Below, piece after piece: positions 1 to 7,637 of a stretch of DNA of 20,694 bases (positions are counted from its first letter, which is position 1; each line of letters starts with the position of its first letter). Location: positions 1 to 20,694 of the forward strand of contig CAKTEZ010000028.1 in assembly GCA_934553255.1 (NCBI GenBank), written 5' to 3'. The notes beneath the pieces are model-generated. The model saw only the letters and a program-made list of their open reading frames with translations, searched no databases and had not been told where the DNA came from. This DNA is from an uncultured Oscillospiraceae bacterium. GTDB taxonomy: Bacteria; Bacillota; Clostridia; Oscillospirales; Oscillospiraceae. The translations under genes and the position numbers were made by a program.

Positions 1-123
1 TTCCCGATCCTCATCTCCCCCTCCGGCGAGGAGATGCATTTCCAGCGTTCGCGCAGCGGCGAAGGGGTGCCCTTCCTGCCGGATGATATGGACTCCATTG
101 ATCTGACACGGAGCTATGACTGA
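1..123 (+). CDS. 3' end of an unrecognised gene (partial)
   Basis: An open frame enters from the left edge and stops at TGA 121-123, leaving 40 residues. They start FPILISPSGEEMHF and end in an acidic DDMDSIDLTRSYD tail. I do not recognise the family and see no domain motif. The codon use (GGC, CTG, ATC, TCC) resembles the chromosomal genes in this window more than the AT-richer stretch that follows. It may therefore be either chromosome or cargo of the degenerate element to its right. No terminator hairpin with a T-run follows the stop codon closely. Confidence 0.45.
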   Translation, partial: FPILISPSGEEMHFQRSRSGEGVPFLPDDMDSIDLTRSYD

Positions 124-562
124 GGCCCCTTTCATTTTTCCAAACACTCGCCGTTCGCCCCACATCTATTCCATCGAGAGACGCTGAAACGAAAAATGCT
201 CGTATCGCAGTCATAGCTTAGAGTGCGTAGTACCAAACATCCCGGCTCTTCAGCCATGTAAAAACGGCTGGCATGGTGGGAGATTTACCGTACATGAAGC
301 AGAGGCCTCCTTTCCAGTTGGGAAGGAGGACTCATGCGTTCCGTGAGAAAAAGAATGCCGCTCAGTTTGAGTATGTCAAAGTAAGACAGGCGCTCAGGGA
401 CACGGAAGTGTTTACGAGAGGCCGAAAACTTCTTTCTACCTCTGGCAAGGGACCATATTGGGGATGAGATGTTTTGGTTCCAAATCCTTGCCGCTTACCA
501 AGCAAAAGCGCACAGACGCCGTGTATGCGTCTGTGCGCTTTTGCTTGCACGCGGGCAACAAG
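124..562. other. Region without a convincing gene, left of the integrase remnant
   Basis: About 440 bases with no reading frame I would call a gene. Small frames occur, for example 273-467 and 469-573, but none has a recognisable domain. Structures seen are a 10-bp hairpin with a 4-base loop at 306-329 (arms CCTCCTTTCC and GGGAAGGAGG, one G-T pair) and the perfect 21-bp inverted repeat at 499-547. Base composition looks less GC-rich than the typA-hut part. It is probably decayed element DNA, with a deletion junction near 563 where recognisable integrase sequence begins. Confidence 0.5.
499..547. repeat. Perfect 21-bp inverted repeat with 7-base loop
   Basis: Positions 499-519 and 527-547 are exact reverse complements over 21 bases, around the loop CGTGTAT (520-526). 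Inside the stem an AAAAGCGC block on the left is matched by GCGCTTTT on the right, so RNA from either strand would form a long hairpin with U residues in its 3' arm. It could act as a bidirectional intrinsic terminator, although the U-run is only four bases and lies inside the stem. It ends just before the first recognisable integrase codons (563). Confidence 0.75.
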
Positions 563-1039
563 ACATGGGATAACATTCACATTTCCGATGCAGATATTGC
601 CAGCGACAATGCTTATCTATGTGTGGAGAAAGAGCTGGTGCGTGTGCGTGAGGGCTCTCTCGCTGTTTTGGGAGAAGAAGAAATCATCAAGAAGTTCCCC
701 CGCACAATGTATTTGGAAGATGCCAGCACTGTGATTGTGCTGAAAACACCCAAAGCAGAAAGCAGCGTTCGCAAAGTGTGGCTGCCGAAAACGCTGGCCT
801 ACATTCTGCGGGAATGGAAGAAGTCCCGGGACGAGCTGAAAGGTTTCCTGAGCGACGAGTATCAGGACTTCGATCTGGTTGTGGCACTTCCCAATGGACG
901 GCCCTGCGAGGGTGGTGTCCAAGCACCTGCCGAGCCAGCGCCCGCCTTAGATGTGCAGAGTATCATCTTGCAGCTTCAGCAATCCCCGGAACTTTTAAGC
1001 GCGCTCACATCCCTCATATCGAATCAAGGTTGCAAATAA
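563..1039 (+). pseudogene. Tyrosine recombinase (integrase) remnant with two deletions
   Basis: The frame ending at TAA 1037-1039 contains a stretch typical of clostridial phage/ICE integrases: TWDNIHISDADI, then an LKTPKAESSVRKVWLPKTL block and DEYQDFDLVVALPNGRPCE. This is the middle of the catalytic domain, between the first Arg and the HxxR box. The N-terminal arm-binding and core-binding domains and the first catalytic Arg are absent upstream. After GRPCE the protein jumps directly to an Ala/Pro linker and an LQQSPELLSALTSLI-type tail, so HxxR, the second His and the Tyr nucleophile are missing. The full family is about 350-400 residues; about 158 remain here. The open frame extends left to 458 only by reading through the inverted repeat, which is not integrase sequence. 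It cannot be catalytically active. It points at the tRNA-Arg genes, the usual layout for an integrase next to its attachment site. Recognition is from memory of the family. Confidence 0.8.
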
Positions 1040-1052
1040 GCGGTTGAGTGCC

Positions 1053-1120
1053 GTGGTGCCAAGGTGGTGCCAAACAACGGAAAACACGAAAAATGGTTCG
1101 ATATAATTATCTGGTGCCAA
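1053..1120 (+). repeat. Repeated TGGTGCCAA words, candidate integrase arm sites
   Basis: GTGGTGCCAA occurs at 1053-1062 and again at 1064-1073, exactly 11 bp apart (one helical turn). TGGTGCCAA recurs at 1112-1120 and a shorter GGTGCCA at 1333-1339. They lie between the integrase remnant and the tRNA-Arg core. Elements of this class commonly carry short direct repeats there, bound by the integrase N-terminal domain. The function is inferred from position and spacing. Confidence 0.5.
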
Positions 1121-1183
1121 TCGTGGCAAAGCCATGTTTTACTTTCTCCTATCTTAGTGTATCCTTCATTGATTTTCAAAGAG

Positions 1184-1217
1184 AAAAAACGCCGCAATCT
1201 ATTGAGATTACAGCGTT
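1184..1217 (-). terminator. Intrinsic terminator of the tRNA-Arg transcript
   Basis: On the minus strand a 13-bp stem (1205-1217 with 1188-1200, two G-U pairs, loop CAAT) is followed by six T residues (complement of 1184-1189). It begins 3 bases past the CCA end of the tRNA and shows that the tRNA unit is transcribed leftward and ends here. Confidence 0.8.
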
Positions 1218-1219
1218 TT

Positions 1220-1296
1220 TGGTGCGCCTGCCCGGGCTCGAACCGGGGGCCTCGGGCTTAGGAGGCTCGCGCTCTATCCAACTGAGCTACAGACGC
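1220..1296 (-). tRNA. tRNA-Arg, anticodon CCU, CCA encoded
   Basis: The minus strand folds as a complete cloverleaf. Acceptor stem GCGTCTG pairs with CAGGCGC (one T-G pair), the D-arm is GCTC/GAGC, the anticodon loop is CTCCTAA (anticodon CCT), the variable loop has five bases, and the T-arm is CCCGG TTCGAGC CCGGG. It ends with discriminator A and an encoded CCA. The anticodon stem CGAGC/GCCCG has an A-C mismatch at 29-41. No strong promoter lies directly upstream; at best there is a weak TACAAT box around 1325-1330. The good promoter at 1413-1441 is separated from it by a second, truncated tRNA-Arg copy. It decodes AGG. Confidence 0.93.
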
Positions 1297-1370
1297 AAAT
1301 CATGTGCATGAATATCAAATTGTAGGAAAAACGGTGCCATCGGTAATTGATGTCCGTGCGCTTAGGAGGC
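1256..1370. repeat. 11-bp direct repeat shared by the two tRNA copies (candidate attachment core)
   Basis: GCTTAGGAGGC is found at 1256-1266 and again at 1360-1370, 104 bp apart. In both copies it spans the anticodon loop. Right of the core both copies keep D-arm and 5' acceptor sequence. Left of it, the copy at 1220-1296 continues as a normal tRNA 3' half, whereas the copy at 1361-1400 runs into unrelated sequence. This places a recombination breakpoint in or next to the core. tRNA paralogues share this stretch anyway, so the repeat alone does not prove site-specific recombination. Confidence 0.6.
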
Positions 1371-1400
1371 AGTCGCTCTATACAACTGAGCTACGGGGGC
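1361..1400 (-). pseudogene. Truncated tRNA-Arg(CCU): 5' half only
   Basis: Read leftward from 1400 the sequence is a tRNA 5' half: acceptor strand GCCCCCG, D-arm AGCTC...GAGC, anticodon 5' stem ACTGC and loop CTCCTAA. After the first bases of the 3' anticodon stem (GC) the sequence departs completely. There is no matching GCAGT, no T-arm, and no CGGGGGC to pair with the acceptor. It is preceded by a near-consensus promoter, so it looks like the resident tRNA-Arg gene cut by an insertion, not a decayed stray copy. Confidence 0.85.
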
Positions 1401-1412
1401 AGATGCAAGAGC

Positions 1413-1441
1413 ATTGTACCGCACGGCGGCGGCTCTGTCAA
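1413..1441 (-). promoter_or_regulatory. SigA promoter of the tRNA-Arg region
   Basis: On the minus strand TTGACA (complement of 1436-1441), a 17-base spacer and TACAAT (complement of 1413-1418) form a near-consensus promoter. The predicted start is about 1406, just before the truncated tRNA at 1400. No terminator is visible before the intact tRNA at 1296, so this promoter probably drives it too. Confidence 0.8.
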
Positions 1442-1484
1442 CGGCGCAGACGCGCAAAATTTGCAAAAAAATTGGCGAAACGCC

Positions 1485-1513
1485 TTGCATTCAGGAAAGC
1501 AACAGCATATACT
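1485..1513 (+). promoter_or_regulatory. Probable typA promoter
   Basis: TTGCAT (1485-1490), a 17-base spacer and TATACT (1508-1513) precede typA, giving a leader of about 60 bases. The -35 is only partly consensus. An alternative GATACT with an upstream TG occurs at 1525-1533. Confidence 0.6.
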
Positions 1514-1580
1514 GTTTAGGTTATTGCGATACTTACTTTATTCGATACACCTGCCGTCGGCAGGAAGGAGAGATCACCTT

Positions 1581-3413
<1,833 letters not shown>

Positions 3414-3434
3414 GCGCACAAACGAGATACAGCA

Positions 3435-3475
3435 AAGAGGAACGGCTCGAGCCGTTCCTCTTGTTCTTTATTTCT
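3435..3475 (+). terminator. Terminator between convergent typA and tatD
   Basis: A perfect 28-base palindrome (3435-3462, arms AAGAGGAACGGC and GCCGTTCCTCTT around TCGA) is followed by a T-rich tract, GTTCTTTATTTCTTTT. The T-rich side fits termination of typA. Leftward RNA from tatD would form the same hairpin with only a short U stretch. Confidence 0.8.
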
Positions 3476-3476
3476 T

Positions 3477-4241
3477 TTATTCGATGCCGAACAGCCGTTT
3501 GCCGTTCTCGGCGGTGAGTCGGATCAGCTCGTCCGCGTCCATGCCGCGCAGCTCCGCGAGCCTTGCCGCGATATAGCGGACGTTGCGCGAGTCGTTGCGC
3601 GTGCCGCGCACGGGGACGGGCGCCATGTAGGGGCTGTCCGTTTCCAGCAGCATACGGTCGAGCGGACATTCCAGCGCGGTCTCCACCGTTTTGCGGGCGT
3701 TCTTATAGGTCACAGGACCGTCGAAGCCGAGATACCAGCCGCGCCTGAGCAGCTCACGCGCCATCTCGACGCTGCCGGAAAAGCAATGGAACACGCCGCG
3801 TACGGCGGGAAATTCCCGCACGAGGGCAAGACTGTCGGCGTGCGCGTCGCGGTCGTGGATAATAACAGGCAGGTCCAGCTCCTGCGCGAGCGCGAGCTGA
3901 TCGCGCAGCACCCTTTGCTGGAAGTCCCGCGGCGGGTTCTGCTCCCAATGGTAATCCAGTCCGATCTCGCCGATGGCGACGACCTTCGGCTCCCGCGCCC
4001 AAGCGCGGAGCGCAGAAAGGCTCTCCTCCGTGTAGGGCGCACAGTTCTCCGGATGCCAGCCGACGGCGGCGTAGACATGGGGATATTTTTTCGCCAGCTC
4101 CACCGCGCGGCGGGAGGTCTCCGGATCGCAGCCCGGGTCGAGGATCAGCCCCACGCCGTTTTCGGGCATGGATGCGAGCAGCGCGCCGCGGTCGGCGTCA
4201 AACGCCTCGTCGTCGTAGTGCGCGTGGGTATCAAAAATCAT
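3477..4241 (-). CDS. tatD: TatD-family metal-dependent hydrolase (DNase)
   Basis: 254 residues, normal length. TatD proteins are TIM-barrel metallo-hydrolases with 3'-5' exonuclease activity on DNA, linked to DNA repair and turnover. Metal ligands are visible: FDTHAHYDD (HxH at residues 6 and 8), the Glu in AIGEIGLDYHW, the His in VIIHDRDAH, the His in VFHCFSGS and the Asp in LETDSPYMAP. The start is ATG at 4241, with AAGGAG eight bases upstream. A longer frame to 4295 reads through the metG-tatD hairpin and is not expected to be translated. The start is 55 bases from the metG stop. A metG-tatD pair is a common Firmicutes arrangement (metS-yabD in Bacillus), so co-transcription from the metG promoter is likely. 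Confidence 0.95.
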   Translation of the reverse strand: MIFDTHAHYDDEAFDADRGALLASMPENGVGLILDPGCDPETSRRAVELAKKYPHVYAAVGWHPENCAPYTEESLSALRAWAREPKVVAIGEIGLDYHWEQNPPRDFQQRVLRDQLALAQELDLPVIIHDRDAHADSLALVREFPAVRGVFHCFSGSVEMARELLRRGWYLGFDGPVTYKNARKTVETALECPLDRMLLETDSPYMAPVPVRGTRNDSRNVRYIAARLAELRGMDADELIRLTAENGKRLFGIE

Positions 4242-4257
4242 CGGTCTCTCCTTATGG

Positions 4258-4289
4258 CAAGGGAAGCGGCGGATCTGCCGCTTCCCTTG
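4258..4289 (-). repeat. 13-bp hairpin between metG and tatD
   Basis: Positions 4258-4270 pair perfectly with 4277-4289 around a six-base loop (GGATCT). In the direction of transcription no T-run follows; the sequence goes straight into GCCATAAGGAG, the tatD ribosome site. It is therefore a poor intrinsic terminator and more likely an RNA processing or stability element, or a partial attenuator within the operon. Confidence 0.6.
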
Positions 4290-4296
4290 AAGCATA

Positions 4297-6261
4297 TCAG
4301 CACAGCTTTGCGCCCGCGGGGATCTTGTCGTCCACCATGATGAGGTTCAGGACCTCCTGCCCCTTTTCGGTGTGGACGGCGGAGAGCAGCATACCGCAGC
4401 TCTCAAGCCCCATCATCTTGCGCGGGGGCAGATTGACGATGGCGACCAGCGTTTTGCCGACCAGCTGCTCCGGCTCATACCACTTGTGGATGCCGGAAAG
4501 GATCTGGCGGTCGGCGCCGGTGCCGTCGTCGAGCGTGAAGCGCAGCAGCTTATCGCTCTTCTTCACAGCCTCGCAGGCCTTGACCTTGACGGCGCGGAAA
4601 TCGGACTTGCAGAAGGTGTCGAAATCGACCTTCTCCTCCGTCAGAGGCTCGATCTCCAGCGCGGGGAGCGCGGCCTTCTTCTGCGCCTCCTGAATGGCCT
4701 CCAGCTCGGCGAGCGCCTTTTCCATGTCGATGCGCGGGAAGATGGCCTCGCCCTTGTGGACGGTGACGCTCGCGCTCAGGCGGCCCCATTCGGCGGCGCT
4801 GTCCCAATCGCGGCAGTCTGCCGCCGCGCCGATCTGCGCGAAGATCTTCTCGCAGGAGGCGGGAATGAACGGCGTGAGCAGGATGGTGCAGATGCGGATG
4901 GTCTCGAGGAGGTTGTACATCACGCTGGCAAGACGCACACGGTTGGCCTCATCCTTGGCGAGGACCCACGGCGCAGTCTCGTCGATATACTTGTTCGCGC
5001 GCTGAATGACCTTGAAGATGGCCTCCAGACCGTTCTGGAACTGGAATTTCTCCATCTCGGCTTCGTACTTGCCGCGCAGGGCGGAGGCCGCCGCGATGAG
5101 CTCGGCGTCGAACTCGCCCTCGGCGCGCTCGACGGGCAGCGTGCCGCCGAAATACTTTTCGACCATTGCGGTCGTGCGGGAGACGAGGTTGCCGAGGTCG
5201 TTGGCGAGGTCCACATTGATGGTGTTGATGAGCAGTTCGTTGGAGAAATTGCCGTCCGAGCCGAACGGGAAGGTACGCAGCAGGAAGAAACGCAGCGCGT
5301 CCACGCCGAAGCGCTCGGCAAGCACATAGGGATCGACAACATTGCCCTTGCTCTTGCTCATCTTGCCGCCGTCCATCACAAGCCAGCCGTGGCCGTAGAC
5401 ATGCTTCGGCAGCGGCATACCCATGCTCATGAGCATGGCGGGCCAGATGATGGAGTGGAAGCGGACGATCTCCTTGCCGACAAAGTGAACATCGGCGGGC
5501 CAGAACTTATCGTAATCGTCATACTTCTCGTTCATGAAGCCGAGGGCGGTGCAGTAGTTGAAGAGCGCATCGACCCAGACATAGACCACATGGCCGGGGT
5601 CAAAGTCCACGGGAACGCCCCAGGTGAAGCTTGTGCGGGAAACGCACAGATCCTCAAGCCCGGGCTTGATGAAGTTATTGACCATCTCGTTCACGCGGCT
5701 GGCGGGCTGGAGGAAATCGGTGTCCTCGAGCAGGTGCTGCACGCGGTCGGCATACTTGCTCAGCTTGAAGAAGTAAGCCTCCTCCTCTGCGTCCTCGACC
5801 TCGCGGCCGCAGTCGGGGCATTTGCCGTCCACAAGCTGGCTCTCGGTCCAGAAGCTCTCGCAGGGCTTGCAGTACTTGCCGACATACTTACCCTTGTAGA
5901 TGTCGCCGTTGTCGTGCATCTTCTTGAAGATCTTCTGGATCGCCTCAACATGGTAATCATCGGTGGTGCGGATAAAGCGGTCGTTGGAAATGTTCATCAG
6001 CTTCCACAGGTCGAGAATGCCCTTCTCGCCGCAGACGATGTTGTCCACGAACTGCTGCGGGGTCACGCCCGCGGCCTTGGCCTTGTCCTCGATCTTCTGG
6101 CCGTGTTCGTCCGTTCCGGTGAGGAACATCACATCGTAGCCGGTCAGGCGCTTATAGCGCGCCATCGCGTCGGTCGCCACCGTGCAGTAGGTGTGGCCGA
6201 TGTGGAGCTTGTCCGACGGGTAATAGATGGGCGTTGTGATATAAAAGCGTTTCTGTTCCAT
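4297..6261 (-). CDS. metG: Methionyl-tRNA synthetase
   Basis: 654 residues with all expected parts. It charges tRNA-Met and initiator tRNA with methionine in the cytoplasm. The class I signatures are LHIGH (residues 19-23) and KMSKS (300-304). A zinc knuckle is formed by C131, C134, C148 and C151. The anticodon-binding helical domain follows, and from about residue 550 a C-terminal OB-fold (EMAPII/Trbp111-like, DFDTFCKSDFRAVKV...) that makes the enzyme a dimer. The start is ATG 6261, with GAGGAAG about 8 bases upstream. It is first in a unit with tatD and has its own promoter at 6319-6348. I see no T-box or SAM-box signature in its short leader. Confidence 0.97.
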   Translation of the reverse strand: MEQKRFYITTPIYYPSDKLHIGHTYCTVATDAMARYKRLTGYDVMFLTGTDEHGQKIEDKAKAAGVTPQQFVDNIVCGEKGILDLWKLMNISNDRFIRTTDDYHVEAIQKIFKKMHDNGDIYKGKYVGKYCKPCESFWTESQLVDGKCPDCGREVEDAEEEAYFFKLSKYADRVQHLLEDTDFLQPASRVNEMVNNFIKPGLEDLCVSRTSFTWGVPVDFDPGHVVYVWVDALFNYCTALGFMNEKYDDYDKFWPADVHFVGKEIVRFHSIIWPAMLMSMGMPLPKHVYGHGWLVMDGGKMSKSKGNVVDPYVLAERFGVDALRFFLLRTFPFGSDGNFSNELLINTINVDLANDLGNLVSRTTAMVEKYFGGTLPVERAEGEFDAELIAAASALRGKYEAEMEKFQFQNGLEAIFKVIQRANKYIDETAPWVLAKDEANRVRLASVMYNLLETIRICTILLTPFIPASCEKIFAQIGAAADCRDWDSAAEWGRLSASVTVHKGEAIFPRIDMEKALAELEAIQEAQKKAALPALEIEPLTEEKVDFDTFCKSDFRAVKVKACEAVKKSDKLLRFTLDDGTGADRQILSGIHKWYEPEQLVGKTLVAIVNLPPRKMMGLESCGMLLSAVHTEKGQEVLNLIMVDDKIPAGAKLC

Positions 6262-6318
6262 GGGGTTCTTCCTCTTTTCCTGCCCGCGCCGAATGAAAGC
6301 GGAGCATAAGTTCTCTTT

Positions 6319-6348
6319 AGTTTAGCACATTTGAGGGGATTTTTGCAA
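6319..6348 (-). promoter_or_regulatory. Promoter of metG-tatD
   Basis: On the minus strand TTGCAA (complement of 6343-6348), an 18-base spacer and an extended -10 TGC-TAAACT (-10 is the complement of 6319-6324). The predicted leader is about 50 bases. It lies just downstream of the strong hairpin at 6354-6392. Confidence 0.6.
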
Positions 6349-6353
6349 GAGGT

Positions 6354-6397
6354 ACGGCGTTATTTGCGCGGAGTCCGCGCAAATAACGCCGTTTTTC
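6354..6397 (+). terminator. 18-bp perfect hairpin with T-run on the plus strand, between queT and metG
   Basis: Positions 6354-6371 and 6375-6392 are exact reverse complements with a three-base loop (AGT), followed on the plus strand by TTTTT (6393-6397). The neighbouring genes both run leftward, and on the minus strand the hairpin is followed by ACCTCTTGC, with no proper U-run. It may still end the queT message as a stable hairpin, but its canonical orientation is antisense to the genes. Confidence 0.7.
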
Positions 6398-6407
6398 TGA
6401 GATATTC

Positions 6408-6902
6408 TCACGCGATGGCGTGCTTTTCCAGCGCACGCAGCAGCGGCACGCCGAGCAGAAAGCACACGGCGGCCTCGCCAAGGCCGACCGTCAGCGCGTT
6501 GTAGGCAAAAAGCCCCGCAAACGCGGCGGAAAAGCCCGTCCCCTCCCACGCGAGCATCGCGCCCACGAACACCGCGTTGCACACGACCGGCGGGAGCGCG
6601 GCGGACCACGCGCTGCGGCAGCGGCCCGACCACACGGCGGCAAGCAGCGTGGCGAGCGTGCCGACGACCAGATCGAGCAGACCGTAGGGGCTGAGCAGGT
6701 TTGCGAGCAGGCAGCCCACGGCAAGACCTGGGACCGCCGCCCTGCGGTCGCGGTACGGCAGCACGCACAGCGCCTCGCTCAGGCGGAACTGAATGGCGCC
6801 GAAGGCAAGGCCGAAGAAGTTGGAGAGCCACGCAAGCGCGGCATAGGCCGCCGCGATCACGGCGGCGCGGGCGAGGTCGCGGGCAGAGTAATGCAGATCC
6901 AT
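6408..6902 (-). CDS. queT: QueT-family membrane protein (probable queuosine-precursor transporter)
   Basis: 164 residues, the usual size. QueT proteins are integral membrane S-component-like carriers predicted to take up preQ0/preQ1 or queuine for tRNA queuosine. Family hallmarks visible are FGAIQFRLSEALCVLPY near residues 34-50, PGLAVGCLLANLLSPYG, DLVVGTLATLLAA, and LPPVVCNAVFVGAML in the second half. About five or six hydrophobic segments can be seen. The start is ATG 6902, with AAAGGA about 10 bases upstream. A weak terminator separates it from the ileS-DUF975 unit. I looked for a preQ1 riboswitch in the 91-base upstream gap and did not find one. The transported substrate is inferred from the family. 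Confidence 0.82.
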   Translation of the reverse strand: MDLHYSARDLARAAVIAAAYAALAWLSNFFGLAFGAIQFRLSEALCVLPYRDRRAAVPGLAVGCLLANLLSPYGLLDLVVGTLATLLAAVWSGRCRSAWSAALPPVVCNAVFVGAMLAWEGTGFSAAFAGLFAYNALTVGLGEAAVCFLLGVPLLRALEKHAIA

Positions 6903-6938
6903 GGAAGTATCCTTTCTTGAGATTGCAGACAGCGGTCG

Positions 6939-6974
6939 GAAAAGACGGTCAGGCGGCCCCGCAGGACCGCCTGA
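6939..6974 (-). terminator. Weak terminator after the DUF975 gene
   Basis: On the minus strand TCAGGCGG pairs with CCGCCTGA (6949-6956 with 6967-6974, with further pairs inside). A short GACCGTC and only four T residues (complement of 6940-6943) follow. Termination is probably incomplete, so some ileS transcript may reach queT. Confidence 0.45.
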
Positions 6975-6993
6975 AGCGCCTGAAGCGCCTTTC

Positions 6994-7599
6994 TCAGAAC
7001 TCCGGAGCCTTTCTGCCGGAAAGCAGATACTTATAATACTCCGCCTCCGTCGCCGCCATATAAGCCATGACCCACAGCGTGCCGACGCCGAAGCACAGCG
7101 AGCCGACGATGCTCCAGCCGATAAAGCTCAGGTCCAACACAAATTTTTCCCACTTGTGGCCCATCATCAGGCGCTGGCTCTCGTCAAGGCATTCCCGCCA
7201 GCCGTATTCCGGATGATCCGCCTTGACATAATAGGCCAGCGAGTAGGCGTAGGCCTTCACGATGCCCGGGACAAAGAGCAGCAGGCTCCACAGGAAGATG
7301 AAGATGCCAGAGAGCAGGCCAATGAGCAATGTGCCGCCGAAATCGTTCTTGAAGCCGATAAACGCATCGTTCAAATCGACGGTGCGGCCCTCGCGCGCCT
7401 GCGCGAGGAAGGCATATTTCTGCGCGTAGAACATCGGACCGGTGACGACAAGCGCACCGATGCCCGGGAGGATACCGCCCGCCGCGCCGACGATGGCAGA
7501 AACGACCAGACAGAACACCACGCCTATGAGCCATTGATCCTTGAAGATGCCGCCGCCAAGCCGTGTGCGGGCGGCCGCCTTCCATTCCCCTCTTGTCAT
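6994..7599 (-). CDS. DUF975 family membrane protein
   Basis: 201 residues, usual family length. The function of DUF975 proteins is not established. Features are an N-terminal MTRGEWKAAARTRLGG segment, then hydrophobic segments near residues 24-50, 90-115 and 155-180, and the conserved end FIGWSIVGSLCFGVGTLWVMAYMAATEAEYYKYL. The central DESQRLMMGHKWEKFVLDLSF matches the family pattern. The start is ATG 7599 with GAGGAG upstream. It follows ileS by 38 bases with no terminator between, so it is probably the second gene of the T-box controlled transcript. Any link to isoleucine or translation is unproven. Confidence 0.88.
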   Translation of the reverse strand: MTRGEWKAAARTRLGGGIFKDQWLIGVVFCLVVSAIVGAAGGILPGIGALVVTGPMFYAQKYAFLAQAREGRTVDLNDAFIGFKNDFGGTLLIGLLSGIFIFLWSLLLFVPGIVKAYAYSLAYYVKADHPEYGWRECLDESQRLMMGHKWEKFVLDLSFIGWSIVGSLCFGVGTLWVMAYMAATEAEYYKYLLSGRKAPEF

Positions 7600-7637
7600 A
7601 ACGCTTTTCTCCTCTCAGATCCGTTTTCAGGATAAGC

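Noticed and set aside
273..467. 64-codon plus-strand frame left of the integrase remnant
   Set aside because: No domain, no convincing ribosome site and no typical codon bias; it overlaps a small hairpin.
469..573. 34-codon frame MFWFQILAAYQAKAHRRR... across the 21-bp inverted repeat
   Set aside because: It has a GGGGATGAG just upstream and seemed vaguely familiar, but most of it is the inverted repeat translated. There is not enough support for a gene.
1048..1519. Plus-strand frames across the tRNA-Arg region (1048-1311, 1304-1519)
   Set aside because: They run through an intact tRNA, a truncated tRNA and their promoter, so the sequence is explained by RNA genes.
1347..1580. 78-residue N-terminal extension of TypA
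   Set aside because: It overlaps the truncated tRNA and both promoters. TypA homologues begin at the NVAIIAHVDHGK region, and ATG 1581 has AAGGAG upstream.
4372..6309. Long plus-strand frame opposite metG
   Set aside because: Antisense shadow of metG: no ribosome site or recognisable motif, with the repetitive hydrophobic and acidic composition typical of such frames.
6961..6992. CTGAAGCGC direct repeats as a possible repeat array
   Set aside because: Only two adjacent copies, no spacers; not CRISPR or a significant tandem array. No CRISPR array was seen anywhere in the window.
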